A DNA stretch of 37,412 bases from NCBI GenBank assembly GCA_007124945.1, contig SLED01000352.1:1-37412 (forward strand), read 5' to 3'. Below the pieces are notes generated by a model, which saw only the letters and a list, made by a program, of their open reading frames with translations, searched no databases and was not told the origin of the DNA. Made by a program: the position numbers and the translations under genes. This DNA is from Salinibacteraceae bacterium. Its GTDB lineage: Bacteria; Bacteroidota; Rhodothermia; Rhodothermales; Salinibacteraceae. Of this stretch, positions 1 to 8,341 are shown in pieces (positions within the stretch are counted from its first letter, which is position 1; the number at the start of each line of letters is the position of its first letter).

Positions 1-1164
1 CCCGACATCATCATTACTGGCGATGATGGTGAGGAAGTCCTGTGCGAACTGAGCTCCGCCAACCGTGGAAAATGTATAGTTGCTGAGGTACTGATCACTG
101 GGGATCATAGCCCCCATCGCCGGGTCGCCAACTCCTCCAGTACCTGGTCGCGTGCTTCCCGTCATGAACTGGGTTACAAAGATCGGGTTACTACCAGTGA
201 AAATCTGATCATCTGGGGTTTCATTGACTTCGAAGAACTCACCACGGTTCAGGTTTGCGATTACCGAGCCGTTCGCCTGAACTTCTGTGTTGTCCTCAGA
301 GGCCAGAATGCGGTACACACTTCCCTCAGGCCGAAGCGGGAGATTGGCTACGGGAATCGTGTTGCCCCACGTCTGGATCGGGTGCCCCACTTTGAATATA
401 TGATCACAGAAGGAACTGCCTGGAGGCACGTTCGTGCAGCGGTTACCACTCGTCATGCCTATAGGCCGGCTGGCCTGAATGCGTGTACCTGTCAGGTCAC
501 CTGAGGGACCAAAGGTGTTCGCCACGCCCAAAAACGTCTCATTGCTGTTTAGCACAATGTCGAGCGTCTCACCTGCATCGGTACTGCCCATTGCGGCCGT
601 GGGTGTGATAGAAACCTGAGTGTTATTAAAGGGCGCTACAATCGCAAATTGAGCCCGGTCTGAAGTGACCAGCGTGGTGGGATAATGCGTGGTAAAGTAC
701 TCCACGTTCATCGCCTCTACAGGCAGCGCGAGTGCGGCATCCGAGGAGAAATCCCTTCTGTTAATCATATAGGCTACAAACGGATCATCGGCCGTTGCGC
801 GGACGGCGTTACTCTGGACGGTGTTTGCATCCCATCCGTTTGCCGTACCGGGCGGTAGCTCTACAATTGTTACCTCATCGGGTACGATCGAGACTGTTTC
901 CGTGAAGGTGGGCGCTCCTGCCGGATATTCAATAGAAACCGTGGTTGAAGCACCCGTTAAATGCAGCTCAATCGTGACAGAACTGTCAAAGTTTGGAATA
1001 AAGGTCATCAAGAAATCAGTGCCACGGTTACTGACTTCATCTTGTGCCAGCGAGCTTTGCACTGGAGCAAGGAATAACAGGAGTGTGCAAACCAGCAGCA
1101 AAGAAAATAAGCGGCTGGTTGTAGAACACGACGTTCGTGATTCATCGTACCATATTTGCCTCAT
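1..1164 (-). CDS. Secreted IgGFc-binding-domain protein, C-terminus beyond the window
   Basis: The minus-strand reading frame is open for 388 codons from an ATG at 1164 to the window edge, so the C-terminus is missing. A good ribosome binding site (GGAGG, seven bases before the ATG) fixes the start. Residues 1-41 form a signal peptide: a polar, arginine-containing start, a Leu-rich core, and a likely cut after SSLAQ. The mature part begins GTDFLMTFIPNF. Further on come SGNRCTNVPPGSSFCDHI and a nearby QTWGNTIPVANLP, the Cys-containing signature I associate with the bacterial IgGFc_binding family (PF17517). Such proteins are usually large surface or secreted proteins that may carry a C-terminal sorting domain. 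The name comes from a mammalian mucus protein and says little about the bacterial ligand. Family assignment is from motif memory; the function is unknown. Confidence 0.75.
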   Translation of the reverse strand, partial: MRQIWYDESRTSCSTTSRLFSLLLVCTLLLFLAPVQSSLAQDEVSNRGTDFLMTFIPNFDSSVTIELHLTGASTTVSIEYPAGAPTFTETVSIVPDEVTIVELPPGTANGWDANTVQSNAVRATADDPFVAYMINRRDFSSDAALALPVEAMNVEYFTTHYPTTLVTSDRAQFAIVAPFNNTQVSITPTAAMGSTDAGETLDIVLNSNETFLGVANTFGPSGDLTGTRIQASRPIGMTSGNRCTNVPPGSSFCDHIFKVGHPIQTWGNTIPVANLPLRPEGSVYRILASEDNTEVQANGSVIANLNRGEFFEVNETPDDQIFTGSNPIFVTQFMTGSTRPGTGGVGDPAMGAMIPSDQYLSNYTFSTVGGAQFAQDFLTIIASNDDVG

Positions 1165-1528
1165 GGCCAAACCTCCATCTCGGTTAGTTTAGGATCTGCA
1201 AAGACGACGAAGGCAGCTTGCTGCGCCGGTGGGTGGAGAAAACCCGCAAACTACATGAGGCACGAAATGGGCCGGGTCTTCTCTATTGTATGAAGCGCAA
1301 ATCGTCGGGAAAAGGGGAAAGGACTATGGTGGGAGTCATCTGTCGTTTTACTACCTGAATGGCTGCGTTACTGGCTGATCAGATCGTGATTCCGTAAGCC
1401 ATTTCTTGGCTGGGGCAAGCACCATCGGCGATGGCTCGCGCTGTAACAGTGAGATAGCCCTTCCAATCTTTCCATTTTCAGTGTTATACTATCGACTCTC
1501 TACTAACAGCCCAGATAAACCAGACAAA
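1165..1528. other. Divergent intergenic region between IgGFc-domain gene and GH13 gene
   Basis: This stretch of about 360 bases separates two divergent genes and must hold promoters for both. The GH13 frame stays open upstream to a TTG at 1406, but the added 41 residues look non-conserved and are not needed for the enzyme fold, so I treat them as untranslated. Apart from a weak promoter candidate facing the GH13 gene and the GGAGG site of the minus-strand gene, I see no RNA gene, repeat or further reading frame. Confidence 0.5.
1461..1490 (+). promoter_or_regulatory. Weak promoter candidate for the GH13 gene
   Basis: TATACT at 1485-1490 is a good -10 hexamer. An 18-base spacer separates it from TTCCAA at 1461-1466, a poor -35. 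Transcription would start near 1497, about 30 bases before the ATG at 1529. No operator-like dyad for a sugar regulator is obvious. Confidence 0.25.
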
Positions 1529-3142
1529 ATGCCCAACTGGTGGAAGCAAGGCATCGTCTATCAAATCTACCCCCGCAGTTTTCAGGATAGTAGCGGCGAT
1601 GGCATCGGTGACCTGCCCGGCATTCAGGAGCGGCTGGATTACCTGAAATGGCTCGGCGTGGATGCTATCTGGATCTCACCAATGTACCCTTCTCCGATGG
1701 CAGACTTCGGGTACGACGTGGCCGATTACACCGATGTGGACCCGCGGTTTGGGACGCTGGAGGATGCGCAGCGTTTGATCGATGCTGCCCACGATTACGG
1801 GCTGCGCGTTATTCTGGACTATGTTGTCAACCATTCCTCCAACGAGCATCCGTGGTTCCTAGAATCGCGCTCCTCACGGGATCACCCCAGGCGCGACTGG
1901 TACTTCTGGAAAGATCCTGCGCCGGACGGTGGACCGCCAACCAACTGGATTGACCGCTTTGGTGGAAACTCTGCCTGGGAGTGGGATGAGCAAACCGAGC
2001 AATATTACCTGCACTCTTATTTACCGGAGCAGCCCGACCTGAACTGGGGCAATCCCGAGGTGCAGGAGGCCATGCTAAACGTGCTGCGATTCTGGATGGA
2101 TCGCGGGGTGGATGGATTCCGGGTGGATGTGGCGTACCGTGCGAAGGTGGCTCCGCAGTGGCGCGACAACCCGCCCAATACCGACTGGCACGAGGGGATG
2201 GATCCGTACAAGCGACTGCAGGAAACCTACACGAAGAACCTTCCGGATGCACACCTCGTGGGGCGACTGCTGCGCGATGTCGTGGATGAATACGACGACC
2301 GCGTCCTCATTGGGGAGGTGACGTTGCAGCCCGAGCGCCTGGTCGCCTACTACGGAGAAAACAATGACGAGTACCACCTGCCGTTCAACTTCAACCTGAT
2401 TCATAGCGACTGGACGGCCGAGGCGGTTCGCGATCAGGTAGATCGCTACGAGCAGGTGCTCCGGTCCCCACGGCTCTCGGGCGAGGAGTGGCCGAACTAC
2501 GTGCTCGGCAATCATGACGTGCACCGGCTGGCCAGTCGGATCGGGCCGGAGCAGGCGCGGGTGGCACAGCTGCTGCTGCTTACGCTTCGCGGCACGCCTA
2601 CGCTCTACTACGCTGATGAGCTCGGCATGCCGAACGTGGATATTCCCGAAGAGATGGTGCAGGACCCGTGGGAGATCAACGCGCCGGGGCTTGGGCTGGG
2701 ACGTGATCCGGCGCGAACCCCGATGCGCTGGGATGACACCGAAAAAGTCGGCTTCTGCCCGCCCGACGTAGAACCATGGCTCCCGTCCGGTCCTGAGGAG
2801 GCGCCTACCGTCAGTCAACAAAAAGACGACGCCGGGTCGATGCTTTCACTGGTTCGTCGCCTGATTGAGTTACGCCGATCCTCGCCTGCGCTTCATTCAG
2901 GCTCGTATCAATCCCTGATGGCGCCGGAGGGTGTCTTCGCCTACGAGCGAACGGGAGGGGGCGATGCGTTCATAGTCTTCCTCAACATGACCGATAAAGA
3001 ACAGCGTTGCCCCTTGCCACCACACGTTTCGAAGGGATCGATAGCGCTGTCCACGCACCTTAACCGTAACGATGAACGTGTTGAGCTGAACGTGGATCTC
3101 GCGCCAAACGAAGGGGTCCTGATAGCTGTTGACGGCGCCTAA
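1529..3142 (+). CDS. GH13 alpha-glucosidase (oligo-1,6-glucosidase type)
   Basis: This is a 537-residue glycoside hydrolase family 13 enzyme that should hydrolyse terminal alpha-glucosidic bonds of short malto- or isomalto-oligosaccharides by the retaining mechanism. The conserved regions are in order: DYVVNH at 97-102; GFRVD ending at the nucleophile Asp200; the general acid in IGEV (Glu263); and GNHD ending at the third catalytic residue Asp330. The region V motif QPDLN at 168-172 marks the oligo-1,6-glucosidase/alpha-glucosidase branch. There is no signal peptide, so it is probably cytoplasmic. The start is set at the ATG before PNWWKQG, the usual N-terminus of the family; a TTG 123 bases upstream is less likely. 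Exact substrate (maltose, isomaltose, trehalose or sucrose) cannot be read from the motifs. No sugar transporter or regulator is nearby. Confidence 0.92.
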   Translation: MPNWWKQGIVYQIYPRSFQDSSGDGIGDLPGIQERLDYLKWLGVDAIWISPMYPSPMADFGYDVADYTDVDPRFGTLEDAQRLIDAAHDYGLRVILDYVVNHSSNEHPWFLESRSSRDHPRRDWYFWKDPAPDGGPPTNWIDRFGGNSAWEWDEQTEQYYLHSYLPEQPDLNWGNPEVQEAMLNVLRFWMDRGVDGFRVDVAYRAKVAPQWRDNPPNTDWHEGMDPYKRLQETYTKNLPDAHLVGRLLRDVVDEYDDRVLIGEVTLQPERLVAYYGENNDEYHLPFNFNLIHSDWTAEAVRDQVDRYEQVLRSPRLSGEEWPNYVLGNHDVHRLASRIGPEQARVAQLLLLTLRGTPTLYYADELGMPNVDIPEEMVQDPWEINAPGLGLGRDPARTPMRWDDTEKVGFCPPDVEPWLPSGPEEAPTVSQQKDDAGSMLSLVRRLIELRRSSPALHSGSYQSLMAPEGVFAYERTGGGDAFIVFLNMTDKEQRCPLPPHVSKGSIALSTHLNRNDERVELNVDLAPNEGVLIAVDGA

Positions 3143-4605
3143 TCCGCGTTGTGCAGCAGTTCATCCGCCCGGTTCGCTACTCGCTGACGGGAGGCAGGGT
3201 CTTCCTTCAGTGTCGCGTGGATTTCGCGCACACGCTGCGCGATCTGTTCATCATGGAAGGAGAATGCCAGATTCTGCACCTGATCTCTTCGAGCCCTTTT
3301 ATCGGACTTGCTTTTTTCGTCCTCCGATAGCACCCGTGCAGCACCCCAGTCGATGTGTGTTAGCGTGGGACTCCCGCGAGAGAGTGAGTTTTCTTCTACG
3401 ATGAAATTGGCGCTGTGCCAGTCGGGGTTGTTTACGCCGAGGATCTCGCAGGCCTGCTGAGTTGCGAGAATCCCCTCGTACAGGGATTGAGTCATCCGCT
3501 CTGGATCCTCCTGGACCCATTCCTGCACCGTTGGGCCGGGTACGTGATCTTCCACAACCAGCCCGAGCAGTGAGGAAAACCGAACGCCGTGGTCGAAGGC
3601 TTGATGCAATCGCGGGACCACGCCATCCTCAAGAATTAGTCGGACCCGCCCTTGCGGCATGACGAGGGCGCCGTCTTTTGTAAGGCTTGGCCAGTTCTCC
3701 GTAGCCCCGTCGTAGGTGACGGCGTCCATCATGATTTCGTGGAATGGCTCCGGAGCCGGCTGCTTGACAACGCAGCCAAGCTCCTCCGCAATCATAATAG
3801 TACTGCGGCGGTGTCTCCCGGCGATATATTCGCCTTTCAGAATGAGGCGCAGGCCCAGATCTTGAGCCCATGATCGTTGCATTGAGTCGATCTCTTCGAC
3901 GACGTCCTGATCTCCGCAGGCCTCTGCGTGGCGTCGTCTAAGCTCAACGGTCACGAGCCGGTCAAGCAGGGCGTCAGCAAGGAGCAGCTCTGGCACCGGA
4001 GCTCCCTCATCGTCGGCCGCGATCCGGCTTTTGCCGGCAAGCGCATCGTGAAGGGCTGTTATGTGAGTGCTAACATTGTTTGCATGCAGTTCGCGGAGCC
4101 GTTCGAGGCGAGCGGCCGAGGGGGCGACAAGCGTTTCCTTACCATCCATCTCTTCCGGAAGGCGCCGGGCCACCTGCTTCGGGTCGGCACCAAAGTGAGT
4201 GATGCGATCCCCGTACGAAGCGAGCACTTCGAGATGGCTGAGGAGCGGATCGTCGGGGGGCGGATAGGGAAGTTGGCCCACTCCGAAATAGACAGGGGAC
4301 CAGCCACCGAGATTGCGTGTCAGGAATCCTTCTTTCCGGAGGAAACGTTCTGGCACCAGTCGATCTGTGTGCGTTTCAACGAGGTATCCATGGGGATCAC
4401 CGATAGCCAGAATATCGCTCAGGGCAGGAGTCTCACTGGTGCCGAGCTGCGAAGCCCATGCCCTTCGAGCGCTTTCTGACGGCCGCTGCCCGACGATGCG
4501 TAGTGAGGCGCCACGTGGAGCAGGGCCACGTTCACTCAGAAACTCAGTCACCGACGGACGCCTCAACGGAATAGCAAAGACGGAAAACGATCCGGAAAGA
4601 GACAT
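3139..4605 (-). CDS. Unrecognised protein with C-terminal kinase-like fold
   Basis: I do not recognise the full 488-residue protein. Its C-terminal half, about residues 255-425, has the ordered landmarks of the protein-kinase/aminoglycoside-phosphotransferase superfamily: VVK with candidate ATP-contacting Lys281; a hinge-like LVVEDHVPGPTVQEWV at 349-364; a catalytic loop NPDWHSANFIV with Asp395 and Asn400 in DxxxxN spacing; and HIDWGAAR with Asp419 at the metal-binding (DFG-equivalent) place. All core residues appear present, so it may be active. The first ~250 residues match nothing I know. There is no signal peptide or membrane span, so it is probably cytoplasmic. It stands alone, 114 bases downstream of the TonB-receptor gene on the same strand, and its stop overlaps the stop of the convergent GH13 gene. 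The substrate could be a small molecule or a protein. The kinase-fold call is inference from motifs. Confidence 0.7.
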   Translation of the reverse strand: MSLSGSFSVFAIPLRRPSVTEFLSERGPAPRGASLRIVGQRPSESARRAWASQLGTSETPALSDILAIGDPHGYLVETHTDRLVPERFLRKEGFLTRNLGGWSPVYFGVGQLPYPPPDDPLLSHLEVLASYGDRITHFGADPKQVARRLPEEMDGKETLVAPSAARLERLRELHANNVSTHITALHDALAGKSRIAADDEGAPVPELLLADALLDRLVTVELRRRHAEACGDQDVVEEIDSMQRSWAQDLGLRLILKGEYIAGRHRRSTIMIAEELGCVVKQPAPEPFHEIMMDAVTYDGATENWPSLTKDGALVMPQGRVRLILEDGVVPRLHQAFDHGVRFSSLLGLVVEDHVPGPTVQEWVQEDPERMTQSLYEGILATQQACEILGVNNPDWHSANFIVEENSLSRGSPTLTHIDWGAARVLSEDEKSKSDKRARRDQVQNLAFSFHDEQIAQRVREIHATLKEDPASRQRVANRADELLHNAD

Positions 4606-4719
4606 GCCTGAGAAATGAGGGGTCCGTGTCTGTCGGTAGAGCGAAGGATTACGAGCTGCTCGGCCATGCCTGTTGAATGACGAGATAGCGGTGACTGGGC
4701 ACCTTATGGGAATTAGAGG

Positions 4720-6741
4720 CTACAGTATGACTGTAATTCCGACCTCAAATGCTCTGCCCGGAGCGGGTTCAAAGAAGTTGTTGTTTGCGTTGATCGAGAC
4801 AGATCCATTGTACTGTGTGTCAAACACGTTCCGGACGGACGCATGGGGCCGCACGTTGGCTCCAGCGATATGTAGCGTGGAGACGCCAGCGTGTACATCA
4901 ACCAGCTCGTAGGCTTCTGACACTGCGGAATTGTCATTATCCGCGTAGTAGTCACCGACGGCATCAAACGCGACGCGCAGGTAGCCGCCCAGGGCTTCTA
5001 CGCTTGCCGAGGCGGAGAAGCGCTGATCCGGGACACCGGGCACGCGGTTGCCGTCGAGGTCATCGTCTTGAAAAAGAATTCGGTTGTTCGTGTAGGCTGA
5101 CGTGATCCGCAGCCACGGTTCAGGTTGCCACTGCAGCGCAGCCTCAAATCCGCGATGTGTGTTGGAACCGACATTCTCAAAAAAGACCCGTCCACCACTA
5201 TCCGGAATTTCCTGTTGCACCAGGCGATCCTGGACGTTTAAATAGTACGCCGCCACGTCATACCCGATTTGTAGTGACGGAATAGTACCCCGTGCTCCAA
5301 TCTCGGTACCACGCGTTCGTTGAGGGTCAAGCTGTTGGTTGAAACCACCGGGGCTTCCGGGGCGATTTACGAGTTCCGTTGTCGTGGGGGTGTCAAAAGC
5401 GGTGTTATAGTTGGCGTACAGGGTGGATCGCCCGAGTTGATAGGAGAGCCCTGCGCCCGGACTGAATGCGGTGAAGGAGCGGTCGCCAGATTCGTCAACG
5501 CCATCAACCTGGAGTCTGTCATCAAGAGAGAAGGCCACGCGGTCAATTCGGCCGCCAAGCGTGAGGTGAAGATCTGAGGCGAGCGGTAGGCGGGCGTAGG
5601 TAAAGGCAGAGGTGTTCCAGACGGTTTCCAGCTGGTCCAGCGTTAGCTCGTCCAGAAATTCCCGATTGGGGATATCCGTGGCGCGGTTGATCCGATCATC
5701 GCGCTGGAAGGATGCATCGATACCGGCGTCCCACTCAATCGATGAAAGAGAACCGGAGATCGACGTGCGCGCCCCTCCGTACAGACGATCGAAAGCGACG
5801 AATGAGAACGGCAGCGGATTCTCCAGATTACGAAAGCCACCGAACAGGGTAGCATCTACGTCCACAGATCTGAGGGGAAGGAGGAGCGAGGCCCCCAGCT
5901 GCCCCTGCGTGCTTTGCTTTCCGGCGGTGAATCCGTCGAAGAGCGTGTTCGCCTGCGACGGATCTTCCGCTACCTCATCTGCGGTGAGAGAGCCCGGATT
6001 CCGCGCATCCTGATCGACGAATGCACCCACAACGCGGAGTCTACTGTCGCCGAACGCCGCCATCTCTCCCGATAGCAAAGCCCGCGTGAATCTGCCATCG
6101 CTGTTAGCGCGATGTCCGACGCGTCGCAGGTCAGACACGCCGATGCGCCAGGTAGCATCGCCCGGACGCACTACAGCCTCGGCACTTATTTGCTGCAGGC
6201 CATGCGTACCTGTCCGTGCCCTGAGCTGCCCGGCAGGCGTATCGGCGGTAGGCGTAGTATCCAGAAAAAGCGTGCCTCCACTGCCGTTCCCCCAGAATAG
6301 GGAGGAAGGTCCGCGAACGAGCTCCGTTCTCCGAATAAACAGCGGATCTACAATATCAAGAAATGCCTGGCCGTCGGGCATAGTCAGCGGCACGCCATCC
6401 AGCAGGACCTGCACGCCCCGCACGCCAAAAGGTGACCGCCAGCCCATTCCACGAACTACGAGCCGTTCGCCCAGTGCAAAATGCCCGCGATCATTCATCC
6501 ACACGCCCGGAACGTCCCGCAGAACATCCCTGACGTAGGTAGGCCCTTCCATCGTGAACTCGGTGAGAGGTCGTGGCTGCACGGTAACCGAGAACGGTGC
6601 CGAAACAGACGTTTCCGTCCCCCGAACAGCCTCTACCGACACTTCGGGAAGGTCGCCGACAATGGTATCCTGGGCAGCGTGATGAAGTGAGGGCTGTGAT
6701 GGGAGTAGAAGGGCCAGCGAAAACAGAAGTGCGGTAAGCAT
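4720..6741 (-). CDS. TonB-dependent outer-membrane receptor
   Basis: This 673-residue protein is an outer-membrane TonB-dependent receptor that would import a ligand at the expense of the proton-motive force. It has a short signal peptide (about 1-23), a TonB-box-like DLPEVSVEA, and then a plug domain (about 40-165) with typical stretches: TYVRDVLRDVPGVWM, RLVVRGMGWRSPFGVRGV, LLDGVPLTMPDG and ELVRGPSSLFWGNGSGGTLF. The remainder is aromatic-rich, beta-strand-like barrel sequence ending FEVGITVIL. The length is normal for the family. There is no N-terminal carboxypeptidase-like repeat, no partner SusD and no siderophore or cobalamin gene nearby, so the ligand cannot be named. I see no riboswitch in the 90 bases upstream. 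It lies downstream of the SpoIID-like gene on the same strand. Confidence 0.92.
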   Translation of the reverse strand: MLTALLFSLALLLPSQPSLHHAAQDTIVGDLPEVSVEAVRGTETSVSAPFSVTVQPRPLTEFTMEGPTYVRDVLRDVPGVWMNDRGHFALGERLVVRGMGWRSPFGVRGVQVLLDGVPLTMPDGQAFLDIVDPLFIRRTELVRGPSSLFWGNGSGGTLFLDTTPTADTPAGQLRARTGTHGLQQISAEAVVRPGDATWRIGVSDLRRVGHRANSDGRFTRALLSGEMAAFGDSRLRVVGAFVDQDARNPGSLTADEVAEDPSQANTLFDGFTAGKQSTQGQLGASLLLPLRSVDVDATLFGGFRNLENPLPFSFVAFDRLYGGARTSISGSLSSIEWDAGIDASFQRDDRINRATDIPNREFLDELTLDQLETVWNTSAFTYARLPLASDLHLTLGGRIDRVAFSLDDRLQVDGVDESGDRSFTAFSPGAGLSYQLGRSTLYANYNTAFDTPTTTELVNRPGSPGGFNQQLDPQRTRGTEIGARGTIPSLQIGYDVAAYYLNVQDRLVQQEIPDSGGRVFFENVGSNTHRGFEAALQWQPEPWLRITSAYTNNRILFQDDDLDGNRVPGVPDQRFSASASVEALGGYLRVAFDAVGDYYADNDNSAVSEAYELVDVHAGVSTLHIAGANVRPHASVRNVFDTQYNGSVSINANNNFFEPAPGRAFEVGITVIL

Positions 6742-6831
6742 CAGGAACAGTTACTTCTGAAAGAATGGTCAGAACCAGAAGGCGGAATCGCGTGAGAATG
6801 ATCCCGGTCAGCGTATCCCGTAACGCATGCT

Positions 6832-8148
6832 TTACCAGCCGATACGCCGACGGGTGTCTGGTTCGGGCTCGGGTTCTGGGTCTGGATCCTCGGCCTCTAC
6901 GTCGATCGATTCATCGAAGGGTGCGTCGGCCAACGTAGGTGTTTCGAGCAGATCGATCTCCATTTCAAGCGACTCAACGTGGGCCAGGGTAACGTCCGTA
7001 AAGTAGTAATCGAGAATATCCGTGTACTGGTACCCCTGTTCGGATAACCCGCGCGCTCCATACTGGCTAAGTCCTACGCCATGGCCGAAACCGCGACCCT
7101 CAAATACATAGGCATTGCCGCTTCGCCGGGCGGTAAACCAGGTGCTTTTCAGATCGCCATTCATCACATGCTCATTCGCGATCCGTCTGAACACGTCGGC
7201 ACGAATCGACTGGCGCGAATTTCCTGTGAGGAGGTCTATCGTGCGAACACGGCCTTCGCTCGTACGATCTCCCAGAACAAAGCCGCTGACAGTGGTACCT
7301 GCATGCGAACTCAGAGCGCTAAGGAGTGCGTTTCGAGAGGCACGGGCCTCCCACGACTGGTGAGGTGAGTTTTCACCGGATGGATCCGGCCGGGCTCTCA
7401 GGTACGGCAGCGGGTCGGAATCCCAGACATCTTCGTTGTTGGCTGTGTGACCGCCACTGGCAGAAAAGTATACGGCCTCAATCAGGCTGTCAGCGTACGT
7501 GACGACTTCTCCGCGGGTAGCTCGGGTCGCCTCGTATGATACCGGTGTTACGGCTGTGGCCCCATCATACACCTGCGACATGACGTGATCCACATGATCA
7601 TAGGCCTCGCCAAATTTGTTGCGAAGGGCATACGTGCGCACCAGCACCGCCATTGCTTTGGAGCCCTCAAGATCCTCGAAGCCGTACTCGCTGGCGACGA
7701 CACTCGCGACGTAATCCTCAAGCGGTACATGATTCACCACCTGAAGCGTCGAAACGGTAAGCTCCTCTGGCGAGATTTCCAGATGTCCAGTGTAAGCCCG
7801 TCCACCAGGCCGATCCGGAATGCCGTCCGCCCGGAGCGCCACCGGCTTCCGATCGGCGGCCTGAACACCGAGCGTAAGAGCAAACAGCGACTCATCGCCG
7901 AACGAAGCGTGTACTTCGTCGCCGCGCCGGGTGACCCGTATTTCAGTATCCGCGGGGATTTTAACCAGGGCGTTGCCCGGATCACCGGCGAAAATGGTAA
8001 CCGGCTGATGGGCGGTCAGCTTTAGTTCTTCCACCGAGTGCCCATCCAGGATACGCACGCGCACGTCTGAGGGCTGGGCCAGTACGTCGGGCGCAAGTAG
8101 TACACCAGTCAGCAAAGCTACCAGCAAGACGTTGTATCGAGCCATCAT
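6832..8148 (-). CDS. SpoIID/LytB-domain secreted protein
   Basis: The 438-residue product has a signal peptide (about 1-24, cut after DVLAQ) and a SpoIID/LytB domain. In sporulating Firmicutes SpoIID is a lytic transglycosylase acting on peptidoglycan; outside them the role of such proteins is less certain. The hallmark PLEDYVASVVASEYG contains Glu154 at the place of the catalytic glutamate, followed by KAMAVLVRTYAL; the second signature, RGFGHGVGLSQYGARGL, lies near the end of the domain. The last ~30 residues are acidic and carry a Pro-Glu repeat (PDPEPEPEPD) before a basic end, probably an extended tail. It probably acts in the periplasm. MMAR offers two adjacent start codons; the first is used here. 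A good Bacteroidota-type promoter lies about 70 bases upstream. Confidence 0.88.
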   Translation of the reverse strand: MMARYNVLLVALLTGVLLAPDVLAQPSDVRVRILDGHSVEELKLTAHQPVTIFAGDPGNALVKIPADTEIRVTRRGDEVHASFGDESLFALTLGVQAADRKPVALRADGIPDRPGGRAYTGHLEISPEELTVSTLQVVNHVPLEDYVASVVASEYGFEDLEGSKAMAVLVRTYALRNKFGEAYDHVDHVMSQVYDGATAVTPVSYEATRATRGEVVTYADSLIEAVYFSASGGHTANNEDVWDSDPLPYLRARPDPSGENSPHQSWEARASRNALLSALSSHAGTTVSGFVLGDRTSEGRVRTIDLLTGNSRQSIRADVFRRIANEHVMNGDLKSTWFTARRSGNAYVFEGRGFGHGVGLSQYGARGLSEQGYQYTDILDYYFTDVTLAHVESLEMEIDLLETPTLADAPFDESIDVEAEDPDPEPEPEPDTRRRIGW

Positions 8149-8217
8149 AAACGATCGAAACGGGAATTAAGAGAATGGAGCAGGAGCCGTGACCGTTGCA
8201 CGGCGATCCCCATGTCG

Positions 8218-8254
8218 CAAAGATACAGGGTTTCATACTTTATTTCATCAAAAA
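8218..8254 (-). promoter_or_regulatory. Bacteroidota-type promoter of the SpoIID-like gene
   Basis: Read on the minus strand, TATCTTTG (8225-8218) is an exact match to the Bacteroidota -7 element TAnnTTTG. A TTTTTG (8254-8249) lies 23 bases upstream and fits the -33 TTG element, at the long end of the usual spacing. Transcription would start near 8211, giving a leader of about 60 bases before the ATG at 8148. Confidence 0.5.
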
Positions 8255-8341
8255 CACGCGCCCTGTTTTCTACGTTGGCAGGTGTCGCTGGTACATACCG
8301 GCGGCATTCATCCATGTTACATCAGATCACACAACAATCGT

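Noticed and set aside
821-1192. Plus-strand 123-codon frame over the first gene
   Set aside because: It lies antisense to the IgGFc-domain gene, whose minus-strand frame has a signal peptide, family motifs and a ribosome binding site.
2075-2821. Long minus-strand frame inside the GH13 gene
   Set aside because: Shadow of a codon-biased gene; it has no domain, and the plus-strand frame carries all GH13 motifs.
6742-6831. Possible cobalamin riboswitch before the TonB receptor
   Set aside because: The gap is only 90 bases and lacks the conserved B12-box sequence.
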